From: DASVLX01 sp036384655
GTDB lineage: Bacteria > Actinomycetota > Actinomycetes > Mycobacteriales > Pseudonocardiaceae
DNA: 64,000 bases
Assembly (NCBI GenBank): GCA_036384655.1
Contig: DASVLX010000297.1
Span: 23,090-87,089, forward strand
Direction of reading: 5' to 3'
Part shown: piece after piece, positions 34,246 through 43,211 of the stretch
How positions within the stretch are numbered: the stretch's first letter is position 1
Layout: each line of letters opens with the position of its first letter
Position numbers and translations under genes: made by a program
Notes under the pieces: generated by a model
Seen by the model: only the letters and a program-made list of their open reading frames with translations
Databases searched by the model: none
What the model was told of the DNA's origin: nothing

Positions 34246-35133
34246 ATGCGCGTCGGGATTGTGATCTTGCCGGAATATCGATGGTGGATAGCCCGGCCCA
34301 AGTGGGAGGCAGTCGAGGAGTACGGATTCGACCACGCCTGGACGTATGACCACATCGGCTGGGAACCGTTGCTCTCCGAACCCTGGTTCGGTGCCGTGCC
34401 GACTCTGGCGGCCGCGACCCAGGTGACCAGTCGCATTCAACTGGGCACCCTGGTCGCCTCGCCGAACTTCCGGCATCCGGTGTCGTTCGTCAGAGAGGTG
34501 ACCGCCCTGGACGATCTGTCGGACGGCCGGCTGCTGCTGGGCGTCGGTGCCGGAGGCAGTGGCCATGACAGCCGGGTGCTCGGTGGCGACGAGCTCTCGG
34601 GCAAGGCGCGGCGCGACCGGCTGGCGGAGTTCCTGCTGTTGCTCGACCGGCTGCTGACCCAGCCGAGTACGACCTGGCAGGGCGAGTACTACGCGGCGGT
34701 GGATGCGACCGGCGCGCCCGGCAGCGTGCGCCGGCCGCGAGTGCCGTTCCTGGTGGCGGCGAACTGTCAGCAGTCCCTGGGCCTGGTGGCGAGATACGGC
34801 GACGGGTGGGTGACCGCCGGCAGCCAGACCGACAACCTGAACCGATGGTGGGACGGGATCGCCGAGCTGACCCGACAGTTGGAAGACGAACTGGTGTCCG
34901 CCGGCCGACACCCGGAGAGCGTGAGCCGTTACCTCAACCTGGACGCGTCACCGGTCTACTCACTGTCGAGCCTGACCCGGTTCACCGACATGGTGGCCCG
35001 GGCGGGCGAACTGGGATTCACCGACGTCGTGGCGCACTGGCCTCGCTCGGACGGTGTTTACCGTGGTCAGGAGTCCGTGCTGGAGGAGGTAGCGGAGGTG
35101 TTGCCCGCCATCCAGCGCGGATTTGTCGCCTGA
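34246..35133 (+). CDS. LLM-class flavin/F420-dependent oxidoreductase
   Basis: 295 aa luciferase-like TIM barrel. The N-terminal strand (RVGIVILPEY), the block YGFDHAWTYDHIGWEPL, IQLGTLVASPNFRHPV and LDDLSDGRLLLGVGAGG are all characteristic. In actinomycetes many such enzymes use F420 rather than FMN, and the sequence alone does not decide. CTGACT (34210-34215) and TACGTT (34234-34239), 18 bases apart, could be the promoter, with ATG 34246 as a leaderless start. A strong hairpin terminator follows at 35236. Confidence 0.9.
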   Translation: MRVGIVILPEYRWWIARPKWEAVEEYGFDHAWTYDHIGWEPLLSEPWFGAVPTLAAATQVTSRIQLGTLVASPNFRHPVSFVREVTALDDLSDGRLLLGVGAGGSGHDSRVLGGDELSGKARRDRLAEFLLLLDRLLTQPSTTWQGEYYAAVDATGAPGSVRRPRVPFLVAANCQQSLGLVARYGDGWVTAGSQTDNLNRWWDGIAELTRQLEDELVSAGRHPESVSRYLNLDASPVYSLSSLTRFTDMVARAGELGFTDVVAHWPRSDGVYRGQESVLEEVAEVLPAIQRGFVA

Positions 35134-35235
35134 TCGAGTGAATTGGAGTGACGTCCGTAACATCCGCGTCCCGTTTGACTGGAACTTCCGTCATACCTGT
35201 CGTGCCGGCGAAGCGCGGGACACACGGCACATCGA

Positions 35236-35283
35236 TAACGGGTCGTGCCGGACGTGAGGGGCAGCGTCCGGCACGACCCGTTA
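35236..35283 (+). terminator. Strong hairpin, 19-base perfect arms
   Basis: TAACGGGTCGTGCCGGACG (35236-35254) pairs perfectly with 35265-35283 around a 10-base loop TGAGGGGCAG. The downstream sequence has no T-tract, as is usual for GC-rich actinomycete terminators. It separates the LLM gene from the glf operon. Confidence 0.8.
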
Positions 35284-35414
35284 GTCATGACTCGTCGATC
35301 ATGAAACCGCGAACAACGCCCGCCGAGTGGCGAACCCGCTGGTCCTCGCCATCTTCCTGGGCCAATCGGACGCCGCTGCCATGACCCCCGGTGACGTCGG
35401 TACGCTGAGACGCC

Positions 35415-36611
35415 GTGAGCTTCGCAGGCTATGACCTGATTGTTGTCGGATCCGGATTCTTCGGACTCACCGTCGCCGAGCGCGCAGCCACGCAGCTGAA
35501 CAAGCGCGTGCTGATCCTGGAGCGCCGGTCACATCTCGGTGGGAACGCCTACTCCGAGCCCGAACCGGAAACCGGCATTGAAATCCATCGTTACGGTGCG
35601 CACCTGTTCCACACCTCCAACAAGCGGGTGTGGAACTACGTGAACCAGTTCACCGACTTCACCAACTACCAACACCGCGTCTTCACCATCTTCCGTGGCC
35701 GTGTTTACCCGATGCCGGTGAACCTGGCCACGATCTGCGAATACTTCGGTAAGTACCTGACTCCGGACCAGGCCCGGGCGCTGGTTGCCGAACAGGCCGC
35801 CGAGATCGACTCGAAGGACGCGCAGAACTTCGAGGAAAAGGCGATCTCGCTGGTCGGCCGGCCGTTGTACGAGGCGTTCTTCCGTGGTTACACCGCCAAG
35901 CAGTGGCAGACCGACCCGAGGGAACTGCCCGGCGCCACGGTGACCCGGCTGCCGGTCCGCTACAACTTCAACAACCGCTACTTCAACGACACCTACGAGG
36001 GTCTGCCGGTCGACGGCTACACCGCCTGGCTGACCAGGATGGCCGACCACCCCAACATCGAGGTGCGGACCAACGTCGACTTCTTCGATGTGCGCGCCGA
36101 CCTGCCGGCCGGCACCCCGGTCATCTTCACCGGCCCACTGGACAAGTACTTCGACTACCGCGAGGGCGAGCTGGGCTGGCGCACCCTGGACTTCAAGCAG
36201 GAGGTGCTCCGCGACACCGGCGACTTCCAGGGCACCCCGGTGATGAACTACGCCGACGAGGACGTGCCCTTCACCCGGATTCACGAGTTCAAGCACTTCC
36301 ACCCGGAGCGCGCGGACCGCTACCCGGCGGACAAGACCGTCATCGTGCGGGAGTACTCGCGGTCCGCCCAGTCCGGCGACGAGCCGTACTACCCCATCAA
36401 CACCCCCGCCGACCGGGCGAAGCTGGAGAAGTACCGTGAGCTGGCCAGGCAGGAGGCCCGCGAGCGCAATGTGCTGTTCGGCGGCAGGCTGGGCACCTAC
36501 AAGTACCTCGACATGCACATGGCCATCGGATCGGCACTGAGCATGTTCGACAACAAGATCGCGCCACACCTCACCGAGGGGCGCCCGTTGGACGGGTCAT
36601 TTGACGAATGA
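35415..36611 (+). CDS. glf: UDP-galactopyranose mutase
   Basis: 398 aa. It interconverts UDP-Galp and UDP-Galf, supplying the donor for galactan synthesis. The FAD motif VVGSGFFGLTVAERAA is at the N-terminus, followed by LERRSHLGGNAYSE, the substrate block IHRYGAHLFHTSNKRVWNYV, and later RYNFNNRYFNDTYEGLP and RIHEFKHFHPE, with flavin-reducing Arg/Tyr positions preserved. Length equals the mycobacterial enzyme. Start GTG 35415. Four-base overlap with the PAP2 gene (ATGA). Confidence 0.98.
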   Translation: MSFAGYDLIVVGSGFFGLTVAERAATQLNKRVLILERRSHLGGNAYSEPEPETGIEIHRYGAHLFHTSNKRVWNYVNQFTDFTNYQHRVFTIFRGRVYPMPVNLATICEYFGKYLTPDQARALVAEQAAEIDSKDAQNFEEKAISLVGRPLYEAFFRGYTAKQWQTDPRELPGATVTRLPVRYNFNNRYFNDTYEGLPVDGYTAWLTRMADHPNIEVRTNVDFFDVRADLPAGTPVIFTGPLDKYFDYREGELGWRTLDFKQEVLRDTGDFQGTPVMNYADEDVPFTRIHEFKHFHPERADRYPADKTVIVREYSRSAQSGDEPYYPINTPADRAKLEKYRELARQEARERNVLFGGRLGTYKYLDMHMAIGSALSMFDNKIAPHLTEGRPLDGSFDE

Positions 36612-37186
36612 GCGAACTGCTGTCCGAACCAACTGACGGCCGGGCCGCCACCGAGGAGGACTCGGACGCCGGGTCCGGATATCCCGCCAACCCGGAAACC
36701 GCCGTCCTGCTGGGTGTCCAGCGAGTGCTCGCGAAGCCGCCGGTGGTGCGCACCGCCCGCGCCATGTCGCTGTTCGGTGAGCATGCCCTGGGCTGGCTGG
36801 CGCTGGGGCTGATCGGCTCGCTGGTGGACCGGAAGCGGCGTGCCGAGTGGCTGGGCGCGGCCGCCGGCGTGGCCTTCGCGCACGGCGCGTCCATCGCGGT
36901 CAAGCGGGTCGTACGTCGGCCGCGTCCCGACCATCCGGACATTCAGGTCCTGGTGGGCACGCCGAGCCGACTGAGCTTCCCCTCCTCGCACGCGACGTCC
37001 ACGACGGCAGCGGCGATACTGTACGGGGGATTGACCGGACAGAAGGCCGCCGGCGTGGTCGTGCCTCCGATGTTGGTCAGCCGACTGGTCCTGGGTGTGC
37101 ACTACCCCACCGATGTTTTGGCCGGTTCGGCACTGGGCGCTGTTATCGGCGGCGGGGTTCTCCGCTGGCTGCGGCGCAAACGATGA
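36608..37186 (+). CDS. PAP2 phosphatase, probable decaprenylphosphoryl-5-phosphoribose phosphatase
   Basis: 192 aa membrane PAP2 enzyme. The three acid-phosphatase motifs are seen: KRVVRRPRPD, PSSHATST, and RLVLGVHYPTDVLAG. Placed between glf and the DPPR synthase gene, as Rv3807c is in mycobacteria, it probably removes the 5-phosphate from decaprenylphosphoryl-phosphoribose, the step between UbiA and DprE1/DprE2 in the arabinose donor pathway. The assignment of substrate is by context. It starts ATG 36608 within the glf stop. Confidence 0.9.
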   Translation: MSELLSEPTDGRAATEEDSDAGSGYPANPETAVLLGVQRVLAKPPVVRTARAMSLFGEHALGWLALGLIGSLVDRKRRAEWLGAAAGVAFAHGASIAVKRVVRRPRPDHPDIQVLVGTPSRLSFPSSHATSTTAAAILYGGLTGQKAAGVVVPPMLVSRLVLGVHYPTDVLAGSALGAVIGGGVLRWLRRKR

Positions 37187-37235
37187 ACAAGCGATAAGTC
37201 GAGAGCGGTCCGCAGAGGGCTGGCAGGAGGACACA

Positions 37236-38150
37236 GTGGTCGTGACGAGCGAGACGGTGGTCGGACAGGAGGCCGTAGTCCATCGGACACCGGTCTCCCT
37301 GGTGACCGGGTTGATCCGGACCGCACGGCCCAAGCAGTGGGTGAAGAACGTGCTGGTCCTGCTGGCGCCCTTCACCGCGGCGCGGATCGGCGAGCCCAGC
37401 GTGCTGATCTCGGCCGCCATCGCGTTTGTGACATTCTGCCTGGCGGCCTCCGCGATCTACCTGATCAACGACGCCAAGGACGTTGCCGCCGACCGGGCGC
37501 ATCCCAAGAAGCGTTTCCGGCCCATCGCCGCCGGCATCGTGCCGGTTCCGGCGGCGGTGAGCACCGCCGTGGTGCTGATGGTCGGTGCCCTGGTGCTTGC
37601 CGGCGTGCACGCCTGGCAGCTGGCTGTGGTCATCGCGGTCTACGAGGCCGTGCAGCTCGGCTACTGCTACGGGCTGAAGCACCAGCCGGTGGTCGACCTG
37701 TGCATCGTGGCATCCGGCTTCCTGCTGCGCGCCATCGCCGGTGGCGCCTCCGCGGGCATCGCGCTGTCCCCGTGGTTCCTGCTGACCATCGCGTTCGGCT
37801 CGCTGTTCATGGTCGCCGGCAAGCGGTACGCCGAGATCAAGCTGTTCGAGCAGACCGGCGCGGAGATCCGCAAGTCGCTGCGCAACTACTCGGCCAGCTA
37901 CCTGCGGTTCGTCTGGGCCAGTTCGGTTGCCGTGGTCATCATGGCCTACGCACTGTGGTCGTTCCAGGCTCGGCACAACGTGTGGTCGGAGATCTCCGTG
38001 GTGCCGTTCGTGATCGCGCTGCTGCGGTACGCGGTGGACGTGGACGGCGGCAAGGCGGGCGCGCCGGACGAGATCGTGCTCAAGGACCGCGTGCTGCAGG
38101 CACTCGGGGTCCTCTGGGTCGCCACCATGGCCGTGTCCTTCTACGTCTGA
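37236..38150 (+). CDS. Decaprenyl-phosphate phosphoribosyltransferase (DPPR synthase)
   Basis: 304 aa UbiA-family integral membrane prenyltransferase with about nine helices. The Asp-rich motif INDAKDVAADRAHPKKRFRP binds Mg-PRPP, and a second acidic region lies in the loop at VDGGKAGAPDEI. It transfers phosphoribose from PRPP to decaprenyl phosphate, the committed step to decaprenylphosphoryl-arabinose. It is the homologue of Rv3806c (ubiA in mycobacterial usage). GTG 37236 is preceded by a perfect AGGAGG five bases upstream; this settles the start against the longer open frame. Confidence 0.95.
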   Translation: MVVTSETVVGQEAVVHRTPVSLVTGLIRTARPKQWVKNVLVLLAPFTAARIGEPSVLISAAIAFVTFCLAASAIYLINDAKDVAADRAHPKKRFRPIAAGIVPVPAAVSTAVVLMVGALVLAGVHAWQLAVVIAVYEAVQLGYCYGLKHQPVVDLCIVASGFLLRAIAGGASAGIALSPWFLLTIAFGSLFMVAGKRYAEIKLFEQTGAEIRKSLRNYSASYLRFVWASSVAVVIMAYALWSFQARHNVWSEISVVPFVIALLRYAVDVDGGKAGAPDEIVLKDRVLQALGVLWVATMAVSFYV

Positions 38151-38181
38151 TCCGGTCTCGTCCCCAGCACGACGAGAAAGT

Positions 38182-38210
38182 CCATCCCGACCCGGTCGGG
38201 ATGGGCTTCT
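38182..38210. terminator. Bidirectional hairpin terminator between DPPR synthase and aftA
   Basis: CCATCCCGACC (38182-38192) and GGTCGGGATGG (38194-38204) are perfect arms, and the real loop will be the central five bases (CCCGG). A T-rich run GCTTCTCTC follows on the plus strand. Both neighbouring genes end here. Downstream lies an 11-base direct repeat ATGTCTGTGTC (38215 and 38228). Confidence 0.7.
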
Positions 38211-38328
38211 CTCATGTCTGTGTCTTATGTCTGTGTCGTCCCTGTGCTGTGTCGTGGCCATGCTCACGGCCGTGAGACCACAGGCTGACCCAGTGTCCTG
38301 ATCCGGAGTAGTTCTGCCAGGGGTCTTC

Positions 38329-40368
38329 TCAAGAGGTGCGCACGACGACCGTGTACGGGCCGACCTGGCGGCTGGTGAAGTGCGAGTCCTGGAACTCCCT
38401 GGTCGAGAACAGCACGGTGTCACCCTCGACGTTGCCCGCCGCCGGGAACACATCCCGGGTGATGGTGGTCTGCAGGACGCCCTCCGGCTTGGTGGTGAAC
38501 ACGAACACCGTCGGCGGTTCATACGGGCTGGCGTTCAGCTCGGCCAGCAGCCGTGCCGGGTTGCCCGCCGCGGCCCACTGCCTGATGAGCGCGTTGCGCT
38601 GCTCATAGGCGCCCAGCGGATCGGCGTAGTGCGGGGTCGAAGCCTGGAAGAGCCAGTACGGCGTGGTGCTGTTCATCAGGACCTGGTTGGACAGCACCAC
38701 GAGCTGGTCGGGCTTCTTCCCGGTGAGCTGCTGGATGGTGTTGGACAGCTGCGGTACCCAGTAGTCGGCGTCCTTGGGACTGGCCTTGCCCAGCGCGGTG
38801 ACGCCGGTCGGGTAGTAGTCGTTGAACGCGTTGGAGTCCGGGGTGATCAGCCCCGGTGTGCCCTGGACCAGCCAGAGCAGCACCACGTAGGACAGCGTGA
38901 TGCCGAGCACCCGGATCTCGATCCGGCGCCGGGACCGCCAGCGGCGGTTCGCCCAGCGAGCCAGTTCGAGGGCGCCGAACAGGCCGGCCGCGCCGAGCGA
39001 GACCGCCAGAATGTTGTAGATCCGGAACGCCAGCAGCGTGGTCTGCAGCGCCAGCAGCGCGAAGGACAGCAGGTACCAGAGGTATCCGACGCCAACGATG
39101 GTGCCCAGCGCCACCGCGATCGGACTGCGGCGCGCGGCGAACACGATCCAGCAGGTGCCGAGCAGGCACAACGCGCCGGCCACCGAGGCATCCAACATCG
39201 GGGTGGGCACCGTCGCACCGGACTCCGGCAGGTACCGGGCCGCCGTGTTGTAGCCGTGCTGTCCGGACAGCACCGCCAGCAGGTACGGCGTCCACACGAT
39301 GAGCAGCACCGGAACGGCCACCAGACCGGTCAGTACCAGCCGCGACAGCACCCGGCCGATCAGCGCACCGACACTCGGCGTGTCCGCCGCCCGCCGCCGT
39401 GCCGCGAGCAGCACGGCCAAGGCACCGAGCACCACCAGCACCAGGGCGAAGAAGAACAGGTAGAGCGTGTAGAGGATGCCGTAGACGCCCAGGCCGATGC
39501 CGAGCGCGACCACCATGGCCCCGCCGCCACCACGCACCCCGGCAGGTCGGCTGGCGATCCGCCACAACATCCGCCAGCCCAGCACGGCCAGCGGCGGAAT
39601 GGTGGCGGTGATCAGCCAGGAGTACGGCTCGTCGACCGCGATCGTCAGGCCGATCGCGGTCGTCAACAGCGCCAGCAGGAACGCGGTCGGCCGGCGGACC
39701 ACCAGCGACCAGACCGCGAACACCACCCCGGCGGTGACCGCGAGGGTGAGGATCGCCCACGGCTTGTAGGCGGCCCAGGCCGGCTGACCGATCAGGTTCG
39801 CGAACCGGCCACCCAGCCAGAACCAGGCACCCGGATAGAACGGCGCGACGCCTCGGTAGGTGAAGTCCGCCAGCGCCGGCGAGTCGGCCATCCGGGTCAG
39901 GTACTCGGTGCGGAACGTCTGGTCGATGGACAGCCCGCCGACGTACAGCCGGGTGCCCTGCAGCATGAACGACACGACCAGGGTCGGCGTGACGGACAGC
40001 AGCGCCCAGCTCAGCGCGGTCGCCCAGCGCGGCCATCGGCTCCGCACCAGGCTCCACAGCGCGAGACCGAGAGCCACCAGGACCAGTCCGGAGACTCCCA
40101 GCGCGATCGCGTCATTGGGCACGAACGTGGGCCGGGAGGCATGCGTGTGGCTGATCACGAACTGCAGGGCCACCGACAGCAGGGCGGTGAGCAGCGCGCC
40201 GACCACGATCTCCAGCGCCGCCCAGCCGAGCCTGCGGCCGGTGGGCAGCGTGGGCAGCGATATCCCGTCACCGGCCGCGTCAGTACTGGCGGCGGCCGGC
40301 CCGGTGGTTGACCCGGCGGCTGGCTCGTCCCGCCCGAGTCCGTCGGGGCTGGCCAACGTCCGGGTCAT
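38329..40368 (-). CDS. aftA: Galactan 5-O-arabinofuranosyltransferase AftA
   Basis: 679 aa GT-C membrane glycosyltransferase with about 11-13 helices. The characteristic AftA stretch DQTFRTEYLTRMADSPALAD and PFYPGAWFWLGGRFANL are visible, carrying the acidic residues needed for catalysis. The extracytoplasmic C-terminal domain is about 190 residues. It adds the first arabinofuranose from decaprenylphosphoryl-arabinose onto the galactan. It is followed by a terminator and preceded by dprE2, ten bases away. The start is ATG 40368 or the adjacent GTG 40371. Counterpart of Rv3792. Confidence 0.95.
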   Translation of the reverse strand: MTRTLASPDGLGRDEPAAGSTTGPAAASTDAAGDGISLPTLPTGRRLGWAALEIVVGALLTALLSVALQFVISHTHASRPTFVPNDAIALGVSGLVLVALGLALWSLVRSRWPRWATALSWALLSVTPTLVVSFMLQGTRLYVGGLSIDQTFRTEYLTRMADSPALADFTYRGVAPFYPGAWFWLGGRFANLIGQPAWAAYKPWAILTLAVTAGVVFAVWSLVVRRPTAFLLALLTTAIGLTIAVDEPYSWLITATIPPLAVLGWRMLWRIASRPAGVRGGGGAMVVALGIGLGVYGILYTLYLFFFALVLVVLGALAVLLAARRRAADTPSVGALIGRVLSRLVLTGLVAVPVLLIVWTPYLLAVLSGQHGYNTAARYLPESGATVPTPMLDASVAGALCLLGTCWIVFAARRSPIAVALGTIVGVGYLWYLLSFALLALQTTLLAFRIYNILAVSLGAAGLFGALELARWANRRWRSRRRIEIRVLGITLSYVVLLWLVQGTPGLITPDSNAFNDYYPTGVTALGKASPKDADYWVPQLSNTIQQLTGKKPDQLVVLSNQVLMNSTTPYWLFQASTPHYADPLGAYEQRNALIRQWAAAGNPARLLAELNASPYEPPTVFVFTTKPEGVLQTTITRDVFPAAGNVEGDTVLFSTREFQDSHFTSRQVGPYTVVVRTS

Positions 40369-40378
40369 CACCGGCCGC

Positions 40379-41134
40379 CTAGACGGGCAGCCGGCGGAAG
40401 ATCGCGCGCGGCAGATGCCGCAGCACGAACATGACCCAGCGCAGCGTGGCCGGCGCCCACACCACCTCGGCGCCGGTGCGGACCGCGGTCACGATCACCT
40501 CGGCGACCTGGTCCGGGGTCTGGGACAGCGGCGCGGCCGACAGGCCCTCGGTCATCCGGCTCTTCACGAAGCCGGGCCGGATGACGCTGACCCGAACACC
40601 GTACGGCCGCAGCGCCTCGGTCAGGCCGCTGTAGAAGGCGTCCAGGCCGGCCTTGGTCGAGCCGTACACGAAGTTCGACCGCCGGGCCCGCTCGCCGGCC
40701 ACCGACGAGATCGCCACCAGCGAACCGTGGCCCTGCCGCTTCAGCCTGTCGGCCAGTGCGACGCCGACCGTCACCGCGCCGACGTAGTTGGCCTCGGCCA
40801 ACTCGCGGGCCGCGGACACGTCGGTCCAGGCCTTCTCCTGGTCGCCGAGGACACCGAAGGCGACCACGGTGACGTCGATGTCGCCGTCCGCGAACGCCTT
40901 CTCGATGACCTCCTGGTGGGTTTCGGGGGCACGCGCGTCGAACGGCAGCACGCTCACCGTGCAACCGGTGGCACGCAGTTGTTCGGCGGCGGCGGACAAC
41001 CGCTCGCTGGGCCGGCCGGCGAGCACGACCCGGAGCGGCCGGTTCGCCACGTAGCGGCGGGCGACGGCGAGCCCGATCTCGGACGTGCCGCCGAGCAGGA
41101 GCAGGGACTGGGGATTGCCTACGGCGTCGATCAC
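40379..41134 (-). CDS. dprE2: Decaprenylphosphoryl-2-keto-ribose reductase DprE2
   Basis: 251 aa short-chain dehydrogenase. The NAD(P) motif LLLGGTSEIGLAVARR, the catalytic Ser and the YxxxK motif YGSTKAGLDA are all present. It reduces the 2-keto intermediate to decaprenylphosphoryl-arabinose together with DprE1. GTG 41134 overlaps the dprE1 stop (GTGA), so the two are translationally coupled. The longer upstream frame lies inside dprE1 and is rejected. Counterpart of Rv3791. Confidence 0.96.
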   Translation of the reverse strand: MIDAVGNPQSLLLLGGTSEIGLAVARRYVANRPLRVVLAGRPSERLSAAAEQLRATGCTVSVLPFDARAPETHQEVIEKAFADGDIDVTVVAFGVLGDQEKAWTDVSAARELAEANYVGAVTVGVALADRLKRQGHGSLVAISSVAGERARRSNFVYGSTKAGLDAFYSGLTEALRPYGVRVSVIRPGFVKSRMTEGLSAAPLSQTPDQVAEVIVTAVRTGAEVVWAPATLRWVMFVLRHLPRAIFRRLPV

Positions 41135-42492
41135 AGTTGCAGCCTTCGGGACATGTCGGACGCGAACATTCCAGCAGGATCGACCGAGGCGCGCACCTTG
41201 CGCCACTCGTCGATCCGGGGGTACATCTGCTGCACCGCCTCGGCGGTGGTGCGCGACTCCTTGGCCAGGTAGAGCCGGCCACCGGCGGCCAGCACCACCT
41301 CGTCCAGCCGGTCACACAGCTGGGACAGACCACGCTTGACGGGCATGTCCACCGCGAGCGTCCAGCCCGGGGTGGGGAACGACATCGGCGCGCGGTTGCC
41401 GGGGCCGAACCGCTTGAGCACGTTCAGCGCGGATACGTGGCCGGACTCGGCGATCATCGCGACGGTGTCGCGCACCACGTCCGCCCGGTCCGGCGGCACG
41501 ACGTACTGGTACTGCAGGAAACCGCGCGGGCCGTAGCCGCGGTTCCACTCACCGACGATGTCCAGCGGGTGCAGGAAACCGGTGATGTTCTGGATCACGC
41601 CGGCCCTGGTCGGCGACTTCCGGTACCAGACCTCGTTGAACAGCTTGGTCGTCGCCCTGTTCAGCATGCCCGGCGGGAAGACGTCCGGCACGGTCAGCAG
41701 CTGCGGGGCGTCGAACTTCAGCGGCTCGGCGCGCAGCTTCTTCGGCAGGTCGTCCAGGGTCGCGTGATTACCGAACATGATGTAACCGCGGCCGAGATGC
41801 TCACCGGTCGTCACCGCGTCGAACCAGGCCACCGTCTCGGTGTACTTGTGATCGTTCTCCTCCTGGGAGGCGATCAGCTCGTCCAGGTTGTCGGTCCGCA
41901 CGAAGTCGACCTTGAAGTAGGCCGTCTCCACGCGGTTGAGGCTCAGTGTGGCGGACAACACCACGCCGGTCAGGCCCATGCCGCCGACGGTCGCCCAGAA
42001 CAGTTCCGACTCCGGCCCCTCCGGGGTCAGCGTGTGCACCTCGCCGTCGGCGGTGACCAGCTCGATACCGAGGACGTGGTTGCCGAAGCTGCCCTCGACG
42101 TGGTGCGCCTTGCCGTGGACGTCGGAGCCGATCGCGCCGCCCACGGTGACCTGGCGGGTGCCCGGCAGCACCGGCAGCCACAGCCCGTAGGGCAGCAGCC
42201 GGCGCATCAGGGTGTCGAGGCTGACGCCGGCCTCGGCGGTGACGACGGCAGCGTCGACGTCGATATGGATGATCTTGTTGAGCGAGGTCATGTCGATGAC
42301 CACGCCACCGGCGTTCTGCGCCGGATCGCCGTAGGACCGCCCCAGGCCGCGGGCGAGTACGCCGCGTTCGCCGGCGGATCGCACCGCGTCGATGACGTCG
42401 TCCGGACCGGCCGGCCTGATCACGTGCGCCATCGATGGCGCCGTTCGGCCCCAACCGTGCAGTGACCGCAATTCGCGCTCGGCAGGCTTCAC
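41131..42492 (-). CDS. dprE1: Decaprenylphosphoryl-D-ribose oxidase DprE1
   Basis: 453 aa FAD enzyme of the VAO fold that oxidises decaprenylphosphoryl-ribose at C2. FAD block GLGRSYGDPAQNAGG, GSFGNHV and the C-terminal AKESRTTAEAVQQMYPRIDEWRKVR are visible, with the lysine of AKESR at the active site. Ala380 in GWTLAVDMP takes the place of Cys387 of M. tuberculosis, the residue covalently trapped by benzothiazinones. GTG 42492 gives the normal length; an upstream ATG (42576) would add 28 residues. Operon: dprE1-dprE2-aftA. Confidence 0.96.
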   Translation of the reverse strand: MKPAERELRSLHGWGRTAPSMAHVIRPAGPDDVIDAVRSAGERGVLARGLGRSYGDPAQNAGGVVIDMTSLNKIIHIDVDAAVVTAEAGVSLDTLMRRLLPYGLWLPVLPGTRQVTVGGAIGSDVHGKAHHVEGSFGNHVLGIELVTADGEVHTLTPEGPESELFWATVGGMGLTGVVLSATLSLNRVETAYFKVDFVRTDNLDELIASQEENDHKYTETVAWFDAVTTGEHLGRGYIMFGNHATLDDLPKKLRAEPLKFDAPQLLTVPDVFPPGMLNRATTKLFNEVWYRKSPTRAGVIQNITGFLHPLDIVGEWNRGYGPRGFLQYQYVVPPDRADVVRDTVAMIAESGHVSALNVLKRFGPGNRAPMSFPTPGWTLAVDMPVKRGLSQLCDRLDEVVLAAGGRLYLAKESRTTAEAVQQMYPRIDEWRKVRASVDPAGMFASDMSRRLQL

Positions 42493-42621
42493 TCGGGTGA
42501 GAGTAGCCGGGTAACCGTGCAGTGTCCGTGCCGACCCAGTCGGCACGGAAATCCGGGCCTTCCTAGACTCACTCATGAGCAATCTGCTCGGAAGTCTGGC
42601 CAGATCAAATGGAGTGATCAG

Positions 42622-43032
42622 GTGACCGTGGCGGAAGCGGAGGTGTCCCGTCCGGGACTGGTCAGTCAGATGTACAGGTTCGTCATCATCGGCGTGGTGG
42701 CGGCGGGCATCGACTACGGCACCTACGACCTGCTGCTGCACCTCGGAGTTCCCCCATACGTGTCAAAGGGATGCAGCTTCATCCTCGGCACCACCTTCTC
42801 CTACCTGGCCAACAAGAAGTGGACGTTCAACGCGCGTGGTGGCGCCGGCCAGGCATCCAAGTTCGCGATGTTGTACGTGATCACGTTCTTCGTCAATGTC
42901 GGGGTCAACCAGCTCGGCCTGCTGGTCTTCGCCCACTTCGGCTGGCGGTTCGTGGTTTCCTGGGTGCTCGCCCAGGGTGCCGCCACCGTCATCAACTTCG
43001 TGTTGTTGCGCCTCGTCGTGTTCCGCGACTGA
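42622..43032 (+). CDS. GtrA family membrane protein
   Basis: 136 aa, four hydrophobic helices with the GtrA pattern GTTFSYLANKKWTFN and the final FVLLRLVVFRD. It is the homologue of Rv3789, which lies beside dprE1 in mycobacteria. There it was proposed as a flippase for decaprenylphosphoryl-arabinose or as a scaffold for AftA, and the question is open. GTG 42622 follows GGAG by about eight bases. It is transcribed away from dprE1, with a shared promoter region between. Confidence 0.88.
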   Translation: MTVAEAEVSRPGLVSQMYRFVIIGVVAAGIDYGTYDLLLHLGVPPYVSKGCSFILGTTFSYLANKKWTFNARGGAGQASKFAMLYVITFFVNVGVNQLGLLVFAHFGWRFVVSWVLAQGAATVINFVLLRLVVFRD

Positions 43033-43122
43033 GATCGGCTTCCCGGCGTCCGATTCGGACGTTCACGGCGAATGCCGCGATCGCTCAACGAGCGTGTTTC
43101 CGCTGGTTACCAGTACCGTTGA

Positions 43123-43135
43123 GTGGACAGTCCAC
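43123..43135. promoter_or_regulatory. Palindrome upstream of the first GlfT2-type gene
   Basis: GTGGAC-A-GTCCAC (43123-43135) is a perfect 13-base palindrome 76 bases before ATG 43212. It is flanked by a 7-base inverted repeat CTCAACG/CGTTGAG about 30 bases wider. It might be an operator; there is no direct evidence. Confidence 0.35.
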
Positions 43136-43211
43136 GTCAGCACTCCACATCGGCATATCGGTACGCGAATAGATCACGCGGCTCGATATCGCCTGACCGG
43201 GGACGGTACTG

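Noticed and set aside
38380..40311. Plus-strand open frame of about 640 codons over aftA
   Set aside because: Low-complexity Arg/Gln/His composition and complete overlap with the well-defined AftA gene on the other strand.
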